Source of the DNA: DATJPR01 sp035506295 | GTDB taxonomy: Bacteria > Bacteroidota > Ignavibacteria > UBA10030 > UBA6906 | Direction of reading: 5' to 3' | DNA length: 17,668 nt | NCBI GenBank assembly: GCA_035506295.1 | Contig: DATJPR010000200.1 | Location: 1 to 17,668, forward strand | Shown here: positions 1 through 7,255 of the stretch, piece after piece | Numbering within the stretch: the stretch's first letter is position 1 | Layout of the letters: each line of letters begins with the position of its first letter | Made by a program: the position numbers and the translations under genes | The notes under the pieces: generated by a model | Databases searched by the model: none | Told to the model about the DNA's origin: nothing | Seen by the model: only the letters and a program-made list of their open reading frames with translations

Positions 1-1173
1 CCCGTCCAGCATGGCTGCCTGCGTGCTGAAGGCTTCGTCGGTCCAGGACCAGGGAAGCGCTCCGGCATACCCTGCCGCGTAAAGCGTGTCGAACATCCCG
101 CCATGGGTAAGACCATAGTGGCTGCTGTCCGTCATCGGAAATTCTCCGATGATGATTGGCTTGGTCAGTCCCCAGATCGAGGCAGGATGGCTGAACGGCG
201 AGTTGCTTGCGCCGTTATTCGCGTAGTAGAAGTGCGCCTCGTAGAAATCCAGCGTCCCAAGCGAATCTCCGCCCGCAGAGATCAGTCGAGAATCCAGATA
301 GTAGTTGAAATTCTGCAGAGAATTCAGATACTCGATGTGGCGGATGATCTCGTCCGTGGAAATGGACATCCGGTACTTCGCTTTCAGATTCTGCGCGAAT
401 GTCAACATCTCGGTCGACGTCAACGGGATCGCCGGGCGCGTCTTTGCTTTGACCGTCGCAACGGGGACGTCCGTCAGCATTTGGAACGAGACCGTTCCGT
501 TCGTAATCAGTGCGGTGGAATCGGCGCGGTGAATCGCGCCGGCGCAGAGGTTGATAAAGCGCTGGATCTTCGCCATCGGCACGTGATTGTAGCCGGTCCA
601 ACCGAACTCGGTGCTCATCCCTTCGGGTTCATTGAAGATCTCCCAGGCAACGATCGCCGGATGACCCTTCAGGGAGTCGACCATCGGGATCAGTGCATTG
701 TTGATGTACGAGCGCGTGTAGTTGGTGTCGTTGAGGAGCAGGGTGTTCCGGTTCAAGACCGTCGCGCCGAGAGTGTTGTCCATCATCCCGAAGGACCACA
801 GGCTCATCACGACACCGATATTGCGCTGCCACGCAATATCGAGCGCGCGGCGCAGGTTCGCAATCGCGTTTGTCCCCGGTCCGATAACCCTTCCCGAATC
901 GTTGAATTCAGGCGTCCCGGTCCCGGTCGTGTGGAGCCACCAGCGGACAACATTTCCACCATGATCATGCATTTGCAGCAGGGCATTCCCAAAAGTCACA
1001 GTGTCCAACAGCCCCGGCCCGATGTCTTGAGCGTAGCTCACCCACGCCAGGTTGGCGCCGCTGAGAAAGAGCTGTTGCTTGTTGTACGGAATTCTCGAAG
1101 GCACGCCCGCATAGACCATCGAACATGAGACAACAGCCATGACGAGGCATAGCAACCGATCGAAACGACGCAT
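1..1173 (-). CDS. Secreted GH5-like (clan GH-A) glycoside hydrolase, C-terminus outside window
   Basis: Partial gene: 391 codons are open from ATG at 1173 to the window edge. GGAGGGAG lies directly upstream of the ATG. Residues 1-22 form a signal peptide (basic MRR, hydrophobic core, then VYAG). The rest fits a retaining clan GH-A barrel: GANLAW near residues 39-44, RWW at 77-79, the proton-donor motif IFNEPEG with Glu182, and the nucleophile motif IIIGEFP with Glu344, followed by WSWTDE near 375-380. The Glu-Glu spacing of about 160 residues fits the family. Such enzymes hydrolyse beta-1,4-glucan, mannan or related backbones; the substrate cannot be told from sequence alone. It starts 45 bases after the GH3 gene on the same strand, so co-transcription is likely. 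A C-terminal sorting or carbohydrate-binding domain could lie beyond the edge. Alternative: another GH-A family close to GH5. Confidence 0.85.
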   Translation of the reverse strand, partial: MRRFDRLLCLVMAVVSCSMVYAGVPSRIPYNKQQLFLSGANLAWVSYAQDIGPGLLDTVTFGNALLQMHDHGGNVVRWWLHTTGTGTPEFNDSGRVIGPGTNAIANLRRALDIAWQRNIGVVMSLWSFGMMDNTLGATVLNRNTLLLNDTNYTRSYINNALIPMVDSLKGHPAIVAWEIFNEPEGMSTEFGWTGYNHVPMAKIQRFINLCAGAIHRADSTALITNGTVSFQMLTDVPVATVKAKTRPAIPLTSTEMLTFAQNLKAKYRMSISTDEIIRHIEYLNSLQNFNYYLDSRLISAGGDSLGTLDFYEAHFYYANNGASNSPFSHPASIWGLTKPIIIGEFPMTDSSHYGLTHGGMFDTLYAAGYAGALPWSWTDEAFSTQAAMLDG

Positions 1174-1218
1174 ACTCCCTCCATAGATTGAAGTGCACAC
1201 AACGTCTTCCGCCCTCCG

Positions 1219-3336
1219 CTACTGAAGTTCGACGGTCCCGGTAAGCTTGATGTCCGCCGAATTCGGACCGACCAGGATCGCATATTTCCCTTTGTCTGCC
1301 ACCCAGGCCTTCTTCCCGGAGTCCCAATGCGCGAAGGCGCGCTTGCCGAGCCGCAGTTCGACGGTGGCCTGCCGTCCGGGCTCCAGGCTCACTTTGTGAA
1401 ATCCCTTCAATTCCTTGATCGGCCTCGGAACCGGACTCTCCATTTCCTGAACGTACAGCTGGGCCACTTCCGCACCGGCCCGTGCCCCGGTATTCCTGAG
1501 AACGAATTTCGCCGTGACCGTGTCGTTCTCCGAAAATGTTTCGCAGGAGATCGACAGATCGCTATAGCCAAACGTGGTGTACGATAATCCGTAGCCGAAA
1601 GGAAACAGAGGCTCGATGTTCTGCTTTTCGAACCACCGATATCCCACGAAGATCCCTTCCGTGTAGTGCACATCGTAGACAGGATGCTCGCGCTCCCTTC
1701 CTTCCGGCCAACCGGAATACAACCGCTCGCCGGCGGGAAGGTAGTCATGCCCCGGCGAATCCCGGAATTCTTTCTCGATCGTCATGGGAAGCCTGCCCGA
1801 GGGATTGATCTTGCCCGAGATCACTTCCGCGAGCGCGGTGTTCCCTTCCTGGCCCCCGTACCAGGCATAGACAATCGCTTTTGCCTGGTGCGCCCAGTCG
1901 GTCATCCGGACGCCGCTTCCCGAGGTCACCACGACGATCGTGCGGGGATTGTGCTGAACGCACATCAGCACCCTCCCCTCCTGATCCTCCGGAAGTGCGA
2001 ATGGCCTGTCCCACCCTTCGCTGTCGCGCGTGCCGACGTTGCAGATCACGGCGTCCGCGGATTGGATTTCCGCCGGGGTCGGATTCCGGATGAACGTGAT
2101 CGCCTCGCCGAATTCCTTCTTCAGTTCATCAATCATGAGTCGGGGTGCATATCCCTTGACGGCCGCGGAACCGCCACCGGCGGCAAGAGAATCAACAAAC
2201 GTCCCGGTCAGAAGAATCCTGCCGGCACCCTTGATGAGCGGAAGGACCTTTCCCTCATTTTTCAGCAGCACAATCCCCTCCCGCGCGGTCCGGAGCGCGA
2301 CTTCCTGATGGCGACGGAAGCGATCGTAGAACGATGAATCGCTCGTTCTCTCATCGAGGCGCATCGCAAAATAGGTCCGCAGGATCGACCTGACCATCCG
2401 GTCGATGTCCGCCGGGGCGATCTTTCCCTCATCGAGAAGCGCCCGAACGTCCTTGAGCGCCTCGGCACCAGGCATTTCAATGTCCTGCCCGGATTTCACA
2501 AGCTTCTCGCCATCGTAGACCGATTCCCAGTCGGTCATGACAAGCCACGAAAACCCAAGCTGACCTCGAAGGATATCGTGAATGACCGTGGAGCTCTGTC
2601 CGCACCATTCGCCGTTCAGAAGGTTGTACGATGTCATCACGGCCTTTGCGCCTGCCGCGATCCCCGCTTCGAACGGCGGAAGGTAGATCTCGTGCAACGC
2701 GCGATTATCGACCACGGAATTGCTGCGTCGTCGATAGAACTCGGTGTTGTTCGCGACAAAGTGCTTGAGCGTCGCCACCGTGCCGGTGCCTTGAAGCCCG
2801 AGCACGTATTCTTCGATCAAACGGGCACGGAGAAACGGGTCCTCACCGAAGTACTCGAAGTTGCGGCCGCATTGCGACGTCCGATAGGCGTTCATCCCCG
2901 GACCCAGGAGAATGCCGATCCCTCCTGTCCGGCATTCCTCTCCGATCGCCTCAGCGTACTCATAGGCGAGCGCGGGATTCCACGTCGCGGCGAGACAGAT
3001 CGGGCACGGGAACGCGGTTGAACGCTCTAGCGCATAGGGCTTCAGGTTGATGTCGCGGAAGCTGTCACGGATGTGGACCCCTTCCGTAGCATCGCTCATG
3101 AACACTTCCCGGAGTCCGAGCCGCGGGATCGGCCGGATAAAGAAATGACGGTCGCCGCCGATGTACGCGATCTTTTCCTCCAGCGTCATCTGTGACAGCA
3201 CAGAGTCCGCCATGGCTTCCGCCTGCGCCGTCGGCCTCGGCCGGAAGTTCATGGTACCAGCATTGTTCGTTTGAGCCATCAGAGCATTCCCGGAGACAAG
3301 CACTGCGCCAAAGGCTATCCGCCAGAAGTCTCGCAT
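1219..3336 (-). CDS. Secreted GH3 beta-glucosidase-type glycoside hydrolase
   Basis: 705 residues. ATG at 3336 is chosen because it begins a signal peptide (MRDFWRIAFGAVLVSGNALMAQ) behind AAGGGAT; the frame is open further upstream to 3390 but that adds a non-signal, basic stretch. The N-terminal (alpha/beta)8 domain covers about 35-340, with KHFVANN at 191-197 and the nucleophile motif VMTDWE, Asp269. The alpha/beta sandwich domain covers about 350-570; it has SEGWDRP with Glu440 as the likely acid/base and the typical YTEGIFVGYRWF stretch. A fibronectin-III-like domain covers about 600-705. No PA14 insert is seen, so this is the compact three-domain architecture. The family releases terminal beta-linked glucose or xylose from oligosaccharides. 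It probably acts in the periplasm or outside the cell, downstream of the GH5-like enzyme. It is followed by the GH5-like gene and preceded by the esterase gene. The exact sugar specificity is not readable. Confidence 0.93.
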   Translation of the reverse strand: MRDFWRIAFGAVLVSGNALMAQTNNAGTMNFRPRPTAQAEAMADSVLSQMTLEEKIAYIGGDRHFFIRPIPRLGLREVFMSDATEGVHIRDSFRDINLKPYALERSTAFPCPICLAATWNPALAYEYAEAIGEECRTGGIGILLGPGMNAYRTSQCGRNFEYFGEDPFLRARLIEEYVLGLQGTGTVATLKHFVANNTEFYRRRSNSVVDNRALHEIYLPPFEAGIAAGAKAVMTSYNLLNGEWCGQSSTVIHDILRGQLGFSWLVMTDWESVYDGEKLVKSGQDIEMPGAEALKDVRALLDEGKIAPADIDRMVRSILRTYFAMRLDERTSDSSFYDRFRRHQEVALRTAREGIVLLKNEGKVLPLIKGAGRILLTGTFVDSLAAGGGSAAVKGYAPRLMIDELKKEFGEAITFIRNPTPAEIQSADAVICNVGTRDSEGWDRPFALPEDQEGRVLMCVQHNPRTIVVVTSGSGVRMTDWAHQAKAIVYAWYGGQEGNTALAEVISGKINPSGRLPMTIEKEFRDSPGHDYLPAGERLYSGWPEGREREHPVYDVHYTEGIFVGYRWFEKQNIEPLFPFGYGLSYTTFGYSDLSISCETFSENDTVTAKFVLRNTGARAGAEVAQLYVQEMESPVPRPIKELKGFHKVSLEPGRQATVELRLGKRAFAHWDSGKKAWVADKGKYAILVGPNSADIKLTGTVELQ

Positions 3337-3407
3337 GGTTCTATCCCTTGATACAACAGTTGGCATCGCACGGCGGTGTCCTTGGCGCACAGTTCAGCAT
3401 ATGGTAT

Positions 3408-3420
3408 TGATGAATCATCA
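3408..3420. repeat. 13-bp perfect palindrome in the CE2-GH3 spacer
   Basis: TGATGA-A-TCATCA, two 6-base arms around a single central base. It lies in the 96-base gap between the esterase stop and the GH3 start, 12 bases beyond the esterase stop. The one-base centre does not suit an RNA hairpin, so a dimeric-protein site is the better guess. No match to a named regulator is claimed. Confidence 0.45.
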
Positions 3421-3432
3421 CAAAATCCACGG

Positions 3433-4539
3433 TTACCGTTCCTCATCGCTCGAGAACAGGGTGAATTTTTCCATCTGACGGATCAGCTGGTCCGCCATCA
3501 AGTGGTGCGTTTGCACCGTAGGATGGCCGTTGGCAACATACCCACCGGGGAATTCATCGAAGGTCGCATAGAAAACATTTTCGTCGCCCTCCTTCTCTTC
3601 TCCCTTGACGACCTCCTTGACGTTTTCACGTATCCATTGAGGGTAGGCTGCAACGGCGACGATCTTCACATGCGGGTAGACGGAACGCACGACGGCGATG
3701 AAGTTATGGTAGGCTTTTTGAAAGAGCTCGGAGTTCGCGTCAGAAACATGGCCGGTGGAGTCCTTGAGCCCGGAAAAATCATTCAGGCCCAGACAGATGA
3801 CGACGACATTCGGCACCCACCGCGAGAAATTCCATTTCGGCTCGGCGGAATCCATGAACGTGCGGTCGAACCTGAGCGGGAGCGTCTGGTTCCGGTCTCC
3901 CTGCCAGTCGCAGAACATGCCGCCTCCGGATCTGCAGGTCGTCGTGTACTGCGCATCGAAGTGCCGCGCGATGATTGCGGCGAACCCTTCATCGATGTTC
4001 GTCACCGGGAAACGTTCCTCCCAGGGAAGAGACGGCGCGTGGGCTTCATTGCTTTCCGCCGCAGTGAACGAGTCGCCGATGAACTCCATTTTCCGTTCCG
4101 GCTTCGGAGCAGGCGGAAGGAGAGTCGCCCCGCTGTCGAGGAGAAATCCATCGAAGGTGTAGATCTCATCGAACGTGATATTCCTCCTGCTGAACCTCAA
4201 TGTGTGGCGCGTGTTCTCGAGACCGGATGCGAGCATGTAGTCGGCGGCCCCGGGCCTGGTGCCGTGAAATACACCACGGAAGGAACCGTCGACGTAGACG
4301 TTGTAGTAGTTGGTGCGGTCGTTCAGTCGGATGCCGATGCTCGTTCCTCCGAACTCAGCGACAATATACACGCCGGGCCATGAGAACCGCGGATGAAGCG
4401 GGTCGCTCGTGTCCCACCGCCCGAAATACTGGATGTAGGGATCGTTGGCAGGTACGAAATTCATCGATATCGTCATATGCGGCGCTCCGAGGAGAATCGT
4501 GAGGAGCAGCGTCAGTCGCCATGAAGCATGTCTGAGCAA
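3433..4539 (-). CDS. CE2-type acetyl esterase (jelly roll plus SGNH hydrolase)
   Basis: 368 residues from a TTG start at 4539; AGAGGAGG sits 7 bases upstream and the signal peptide MLRHASWRLTLLLTILLGAP begins there. The frame stays open to 4782, but that part runs through promoter-like DNA and gives no protein-like sequence. An N-terminal beta-sandwich (about 30-145; FSWPGVYI, GTSIGIRLND, YYNVYVDG) precedes an SGNH hydrolase domain: GDSFT with catalytic Ser157, GGGM near 205-208, GLND with Asn253, and NGHPTVQTH with catalytic His339. This order is that of carbohydrate esterase family 2. The acidic triad residue usually two or three positions before the His is not obvious (VANGHP). Some CE2 enzymes are known to work with a Ser-His dyad. 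Family role: removing acetyl groups from xylan, glucomannan or oligosaccharides. First gene of the apparent hydrolase operon, 96 bases before the GH3 start. Confidence 0.88.
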   Translation of the reverse strand: MLRHASWRLTLLLTILLGAPHMTISMNFVPANDPYIQYFGRWDTSDPLHPRFSWPGVYIVAEFGGTSIGIRLNDRTNYYNVYVDGSFRGVFHGTRPGAADYMLASGLENTRHTLRFSRRNITFDEIYTFDGFLLDSGATLLPPAPKPERKMEFIGDSFTAAESNEAHAPSLPWEERFPVTNIDEGFAAIIARHFDAQYTTTCRSGGGMFCDWQGDRNQTLPLRFDRTFMDSAEPKWNFSRWVPNVVVICLGLNDFSGLKDSTGHVSDANSELFQKAYHNFIAVVRSVYPHVKIVAVAAYPQWIRENVKEVVKGEEKEGDENVFYATFDEFPGGYVANGHPTVQTHHLMADQLIRQMEKFTLFSSDEER

Positions 4540-4546
4540 AGGGAGT

Positions 4547-4554
4547 CCTCCTCT
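4547..4554 (-). promoter_or_regulatory. Ribosome-binding site deciding the TTG start of the esterase
   Basis: On the minus strand this reads AGAGGAGG, a near-perfect anti-SD match, 7 bases before TTG at 4539. No ATG or GTG in this frame is as well placed, so it fixes the non-ATG start. Confidence 0.75.
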
Positions 4555-4594
4555 TGATGTGAAGAAGTTGTATTGATGTCCAGAGGCAAGAGGG

Positions 4595-4600
4595 ATTATA
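4595..4600 (-). promoter_or_regulatory. Probable -10 element of the hydrolase operon promoter
   Basis: On the minus strand this is a perfect TATAAT, about 55 bases before the TTG start of the esterase, leaving a leader of roughly 50 bases. No TTGACA-like -35 exists at 16-18 bases (the sequence there is close to AAAATC). That is typical of promoters that need an activator. An inverted repeat lies immediately upstream. Confidence 0.5.
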
Positions 4601-4620
4601 AAGCACAGAGAGTGCCAGAT

Positions 4621-4646
4621 TTTCCCCGTGCAAACGAGCGGGGAAA
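4621..4646. promoter_or_regulatory. Inverted repeat over the -35 region of the hydrolase promoter
   Basis: TTTCCCCG at 4621-4628 and its exact reverse complement CGGGGAAA at 4639-4646, with a 10-base spacer. Arm centres are 18 bases apart, close to two DNA helical turns, which suits a dimeric regulator on one face of DNA. Its near end reaches into the -35 position relative to TATAAT at 4595-4600. The sequence shows only the repeat; the operator role is inferred. Confidence 0.5.
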
Positions 4647-4748
4647 GGCGCGAACCGACGATGCGAATTATCAATGTAATAAAGAGCACACAGGGACGAT
4701 AATGGTGCGTGGAGAGGGCAGCCGGAAATCGAGGATCGAGGATTGGGA

Positions 4749-4777
4749 TTGATAATGAGATGAGGAAGAAGTACTTT
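4749..4777 (+). promoter_or_regulatory. Weak candidate promoter for the 4829-7213 gene pair
   Basis: TTGATA at 4749-4754 (5 of 6 to the -35 consensus), a 17-base spacer, then TACTTT at 4772-4777 (3 of 6 to the -10). It lies 52 bases before the ATG at 4829. A tandem 7-base repeat (TCGAGGA twice, 4729-4742) is just upstream. The -10 match is poor, so this is tentative. Confidence 0.25.
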
Positions 4778-4828
4778 AGCATGTCCTAAGACTCTTCTGC
4801 CTCAGATCTAGCCTCCGGAGAGCCCGCC

Positions 4829-5353
4829 ATGTTCTGGTTCAACCTCATCAAGAGTTTCATCGGTATTTTTCGCGAAGGGCAAACCCCGGCACAGGTTGCA
4901 GGTGGGTTCGCCCTGGGAACACTCATCGGGTTTTCCCCGATGCTGACGTTCCAAGGGGTTCTCGTCTGGCTCATTATCCTGGCCCTTGATGTTAATATGG
5001 CTGCCGCCCTCCTTGCCATGACGGTATGCAAGCTGATCGCATACCTCGTCGACCCGCTCTTCCATGCCCTGGGGTATTTCATCCTTGTCCGCGTAGATGT
5101 TCTCCAGGGCCTCTGGACGAGCCTCTACAATGCCCCCATTGCTCCTTTGACACGCTTCAACAATACGGTGGTGATGGGCAGTTTCCTCTTTGCCATCATC
5201 TGCTTCGTGCCGGTGTACGTCGGCATGAAAAGAACCGTCGTGGCGTACCGGACCCATATACATTCACGGCTGGAGAAGTGGAAGATCTACCAGATTCTCG
5301 ACAAGAGCAAGCTGGTAAATTACTACCGCCGCATCCGTGATTGGAGGGGCTGA
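4829..5353 (+). CDS. TIGR03546 family membrane protein (DUF2062-like)
   Basis: 174 residues, function unknown. ATG at 4829 follows GGAG 8 bases upstream. The N-terminal half carries the glycine-rich pattern GGFALGTLIGFSPM (25-38) and hydrophobic segments at about 41-63 and 66-87. A third segment is at about 113-132 (VVMGSFLFAIICFVPVYVG), followed by a basic, cytoplasm-like tail. The early GFALG..IGF..M pattern recalls DUF2062 membrane proteins. Only 3 bases separate its stop from the next ATG, so the two are translated from one message. The pairing with a TIGR03545 protein is a known recurring arrangement for these two families, which supports the assignment and implies a joint role in the envelope. 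Confidence 0.75.
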   Translation: MFWFNLIKSFIGIFREGQTPAQVAGGFALGTLIGFSPMLTFQGVLVWLIILALDVNMAAALLAMTVCKLIAYLVDPLFHALGYFILVRVDVLQGLWTSLYNAPIAPLTRFNNTVVMGSFLFAIICFVPVYVGMKRTVVAYRTHIHSRLEKWKIYQILDKSKLVNYYRRIRDWRG

Positions 5354-5356
5354 CCC

Positions 5357-7213
5357 ATGCGGAAGAAATTCGTCTACTTCATTCTCGTCCCGTTCATCAT
5401 CTGCACAGTCGTCGTCTACCTCTTCATTGATCGTTGGGTGGAGGCAGGCCTCGAGCTTGCCGGGGAATCCATCGCCGGCGCCAAGGTGGAGATGGATCAC
5501 TGTGTCGTGACGCTTTCCCCGATCGGGATCCGTTGGGACCGGTTGCAGGTCGCTGACGCCAACGATCCCTGGAAAAACCTCTTCGAAACCGGGCGGGTCC
5601 AGTTCGCTCTCGACTTCGGCCAGCTTCTCCGGGGAAAGTACATCATCCAGACGATGGAGGTCAACGACCTTATTCTCGGGACCAAGCGCACGACGGACGG
5701 CTCGCTCCCGGCGGCAAAGCGCGCGGCGGAGACGCCCGCGTCGAGCGGTCCGTCGTTTGTCGAGACCGCGCGCGATGCTGTGGGCAAAAACATCGAAGAG
5801 GCATTGCCTTTGAACCCTGACATGTTCAAGGCCGGGCTGAACGTTGACAGCCTCGTGAAAGCCCTGGACATCCAGACCGTCAAACGGATCGACTCCCTCC
5901 GGTCACAGACGCTTGCGGCATCGAAGCAATGGGATGCCGCCTCCGCGGATTTCGAATCCGGCAAAAAGAAACTGACCGAGGTCGAGGCGAACCTCAAGGC
6001 CATCAATCCTTCCCAGCTCAAGGGGATCGACAATATTACGGCGGCCATTGCGACGGTCGACAAATCGGTCAACACGATCAAAGAAGTCACCGATTCGTTC
6101 AACAGCCGGAAGGCTTCCGTCGAATCCGATATCACACGGATCTCCGGATCCGTCTCCACGCTCGACGATGTCGCGAAGGAGGATTTGCGGCACCTCGAGA
6201 GCATGGCCCACCTGCCGGACCTCAACACAACGGGAATAGCGCGTCTTCTCATCGGCAAGGAGATGTTTAATCGGGCACTCACCTATTTGCACTGGATCGA
6301 CGTTGCCCGTGCGTACATTCCGAAACACAGCCAGCAACAAAAAGATCCGGACCCTCCCCGCATGAAGGGTCAGGACATTCGATTCCCGGTCGAACGCGGC
6401 TATCCGAAATTCTGGATTCAGAAGGTCCTGTTGTCCGGAGGGACGGACAGCGCCACGAGCGGAGATTTCATCCGGGCGAAAGGCGAAGCGAAGAACATCA
6501 CGAACGATCAGTCGGTGACGGGTGTTCCCCTCACGATCGCCCTGCAGGGAACCGAAGCGGGCGTGCGCGCCATGACGCTGAATGCGCTCTTCGACAGGAC
6601 AAAGGACACGCCGTACGACGAGTACAAGGCCTCACTCTCGGGAGTTCCCCTGGCGGAATTCCGACTCGGTAACTCCGGCTTTCTCCCGGCCAGGGTCACA
6701 AACGCGAGGATGAACTCCTCCGTCATCGTGACCGTGCCCGGTGACAAATTCGACATGAATGCCACGCTCAGCTTTTCCGGGTTCGCGATGCAGTTCGACG
6801 CCGCTCCGAAGAACAAAATCGAATCCATTGTCCATGACATCCTCCAGGAGATCAAAGGCTTCACCGTCACGTTGCGTCTCTGGAACACTTCCGGCAAGGT
6901 CGACCTTGCCCTCGCGACCGATCTCGACGACCAGATTGCAGCACAGGTCAAGGGGGTTCTCGGCAAAGAGTTTACCAAAGCCCAGGACGACCTGAAGGCA
7001 AAACTCAACGCCACCATCGCGGCAAAGCGGAAGGAGTTCGATGACCTCTATGCGCAAAAGAAAGGAGCCATCGAACAGCAGATTGCGGGGGTCAAGGGGA
7101 TGATCGACCAGCAGACGTCAAGCCTGGACGCCAAGAAGAAAGAACTCACCGACCGGCTCAACAAGGAGAAGCAGGGAGTCATCGGCAAAACGTTGAAAGG
7201 GATTCTGAAATGA
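5357..7213 (+). CDS. TIGR03545 family protein, membrane-anchored, coiled-coil rich
   Basis: 618 residues, function unknown. ATG at 5357 is preceded by GGAGGGG inside the end of the previous gene. Residues 7-25 form one N-terminal membrane anchor, with the rest probably in the periplasm. Residues about 30-110 (AGESIAGAKVEMDHC, TLSPIGIRWDRLQV) resemble the beta-strand start of AsmA/DUF748-type proteins. About 175-285 is helical and probably coiled coil. The family-like stretch RMKGQDIRFP is at 335-344, followed by PKFWIQKV. A second beta-rich part lies at about 350-530, and 535-605 is a highly charged coiled coil ending in LKGILK. By analogy with AsmA-like proteins a lipid-transport or envelope-structural role is conceivable, but this is inference. 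It forms a unit with the TIGR03546 gene and ends in a convergent stem-loop. Confidence 0.75.
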   Translation: MRKKFVYFILVPFIICTVVVYLFIDRWVEAGLELAGESIAGAKVEMDHCVVTLSPIGIRWDRLQVADANDPWKNLFETGRVQFALDFGQLLRGKYIIQTMEVNDLILGTKRTTDGSLPAAKRAAETPASSGPSFVETARDAVGKNIEEALPLNPDMFKAGLNVDSLVKALDIQTVKRIDSLRSQTLAASKQWDAASADFESGKKKLTEVEANLKAINPSQLKGIDNITAAIATVDKSVNTIKEVTDSFNSRKASVESDITRISGSVSTLDDVAKEDLRHLESMAHLPDLNTTGIARLLIGKEMFNRALTYLHWIDVARAYIPKHSQQQKDPDPPRMKGQDIRFPVERGYPKFWIQKVLLSGGTDSATSGDFIRAKGEAKNITNDQSVTGVPLTIALQGTEAGVRAMTLNALFDRTKDTPYDEYKASLSGVPLAEFRLGNSGFLPARVTNARMNSSVIVTVPGDKFDMNATLSFSGFAMQFDAAPKNKIESIVHDILQEIKGFTVTLRLWNTSGKVDLALATDLDDQIAAQVKGVLGKEFTKAQDDLKAKLNATIAAKRKEFDDLYAQKKGAIEQQIAGVKGMIDQQTSSLDAKKKELTDRLNKEKQGVIGKTLKGILK

Positions 7214-7215
7214 GG

Positions 7216-7245
7216 ATCCGGTGCCGGAAGGCGGTGCCACCGGAT
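7216..7245. terminator. Stem-loop between convergent genes, possible bidirectional terminator
   Basis: ATCCGGTG at 7216-7223 pairs exactly with CACCGGAT at 7238-7245 around a 14-base loop. It begins 2 bases after the TIGR03545 stop and ends 10 bases before the stop of the ATP-grasp gene on the other strand. Neither side has a T-tract, so it would be a non-canonical terminator. Confidence 0.45.
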
Positions 7246-7255
7246 GCAGACGCAG

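Noticed and set aside
103..1128. 341-codon open frame on the plus strand
   Set aside because: It is antisense to the GH5-like gene, which has a signal peptide and both catalytic motifs. The plus-strand product is Arg-rich and shows no domain, as is typical of a shadow frame in GC-rich DNA.
3376..4383. 335-codon open frame on the plus strand
   Set aside because: It is antisense to the CE2-type esterase, whose Ser, Asn and His motifs are clear; no RBS or protein-like features on the plus strand.
4540..4782. N-terminal extension of the esterase frame to an ATG at 4782
   Set aside because: The extension crosses a TATAAT, an inverted repeat and low-information sequence, and it would bury the signal peptide. 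The TTG at 4539 has a strong RBS.
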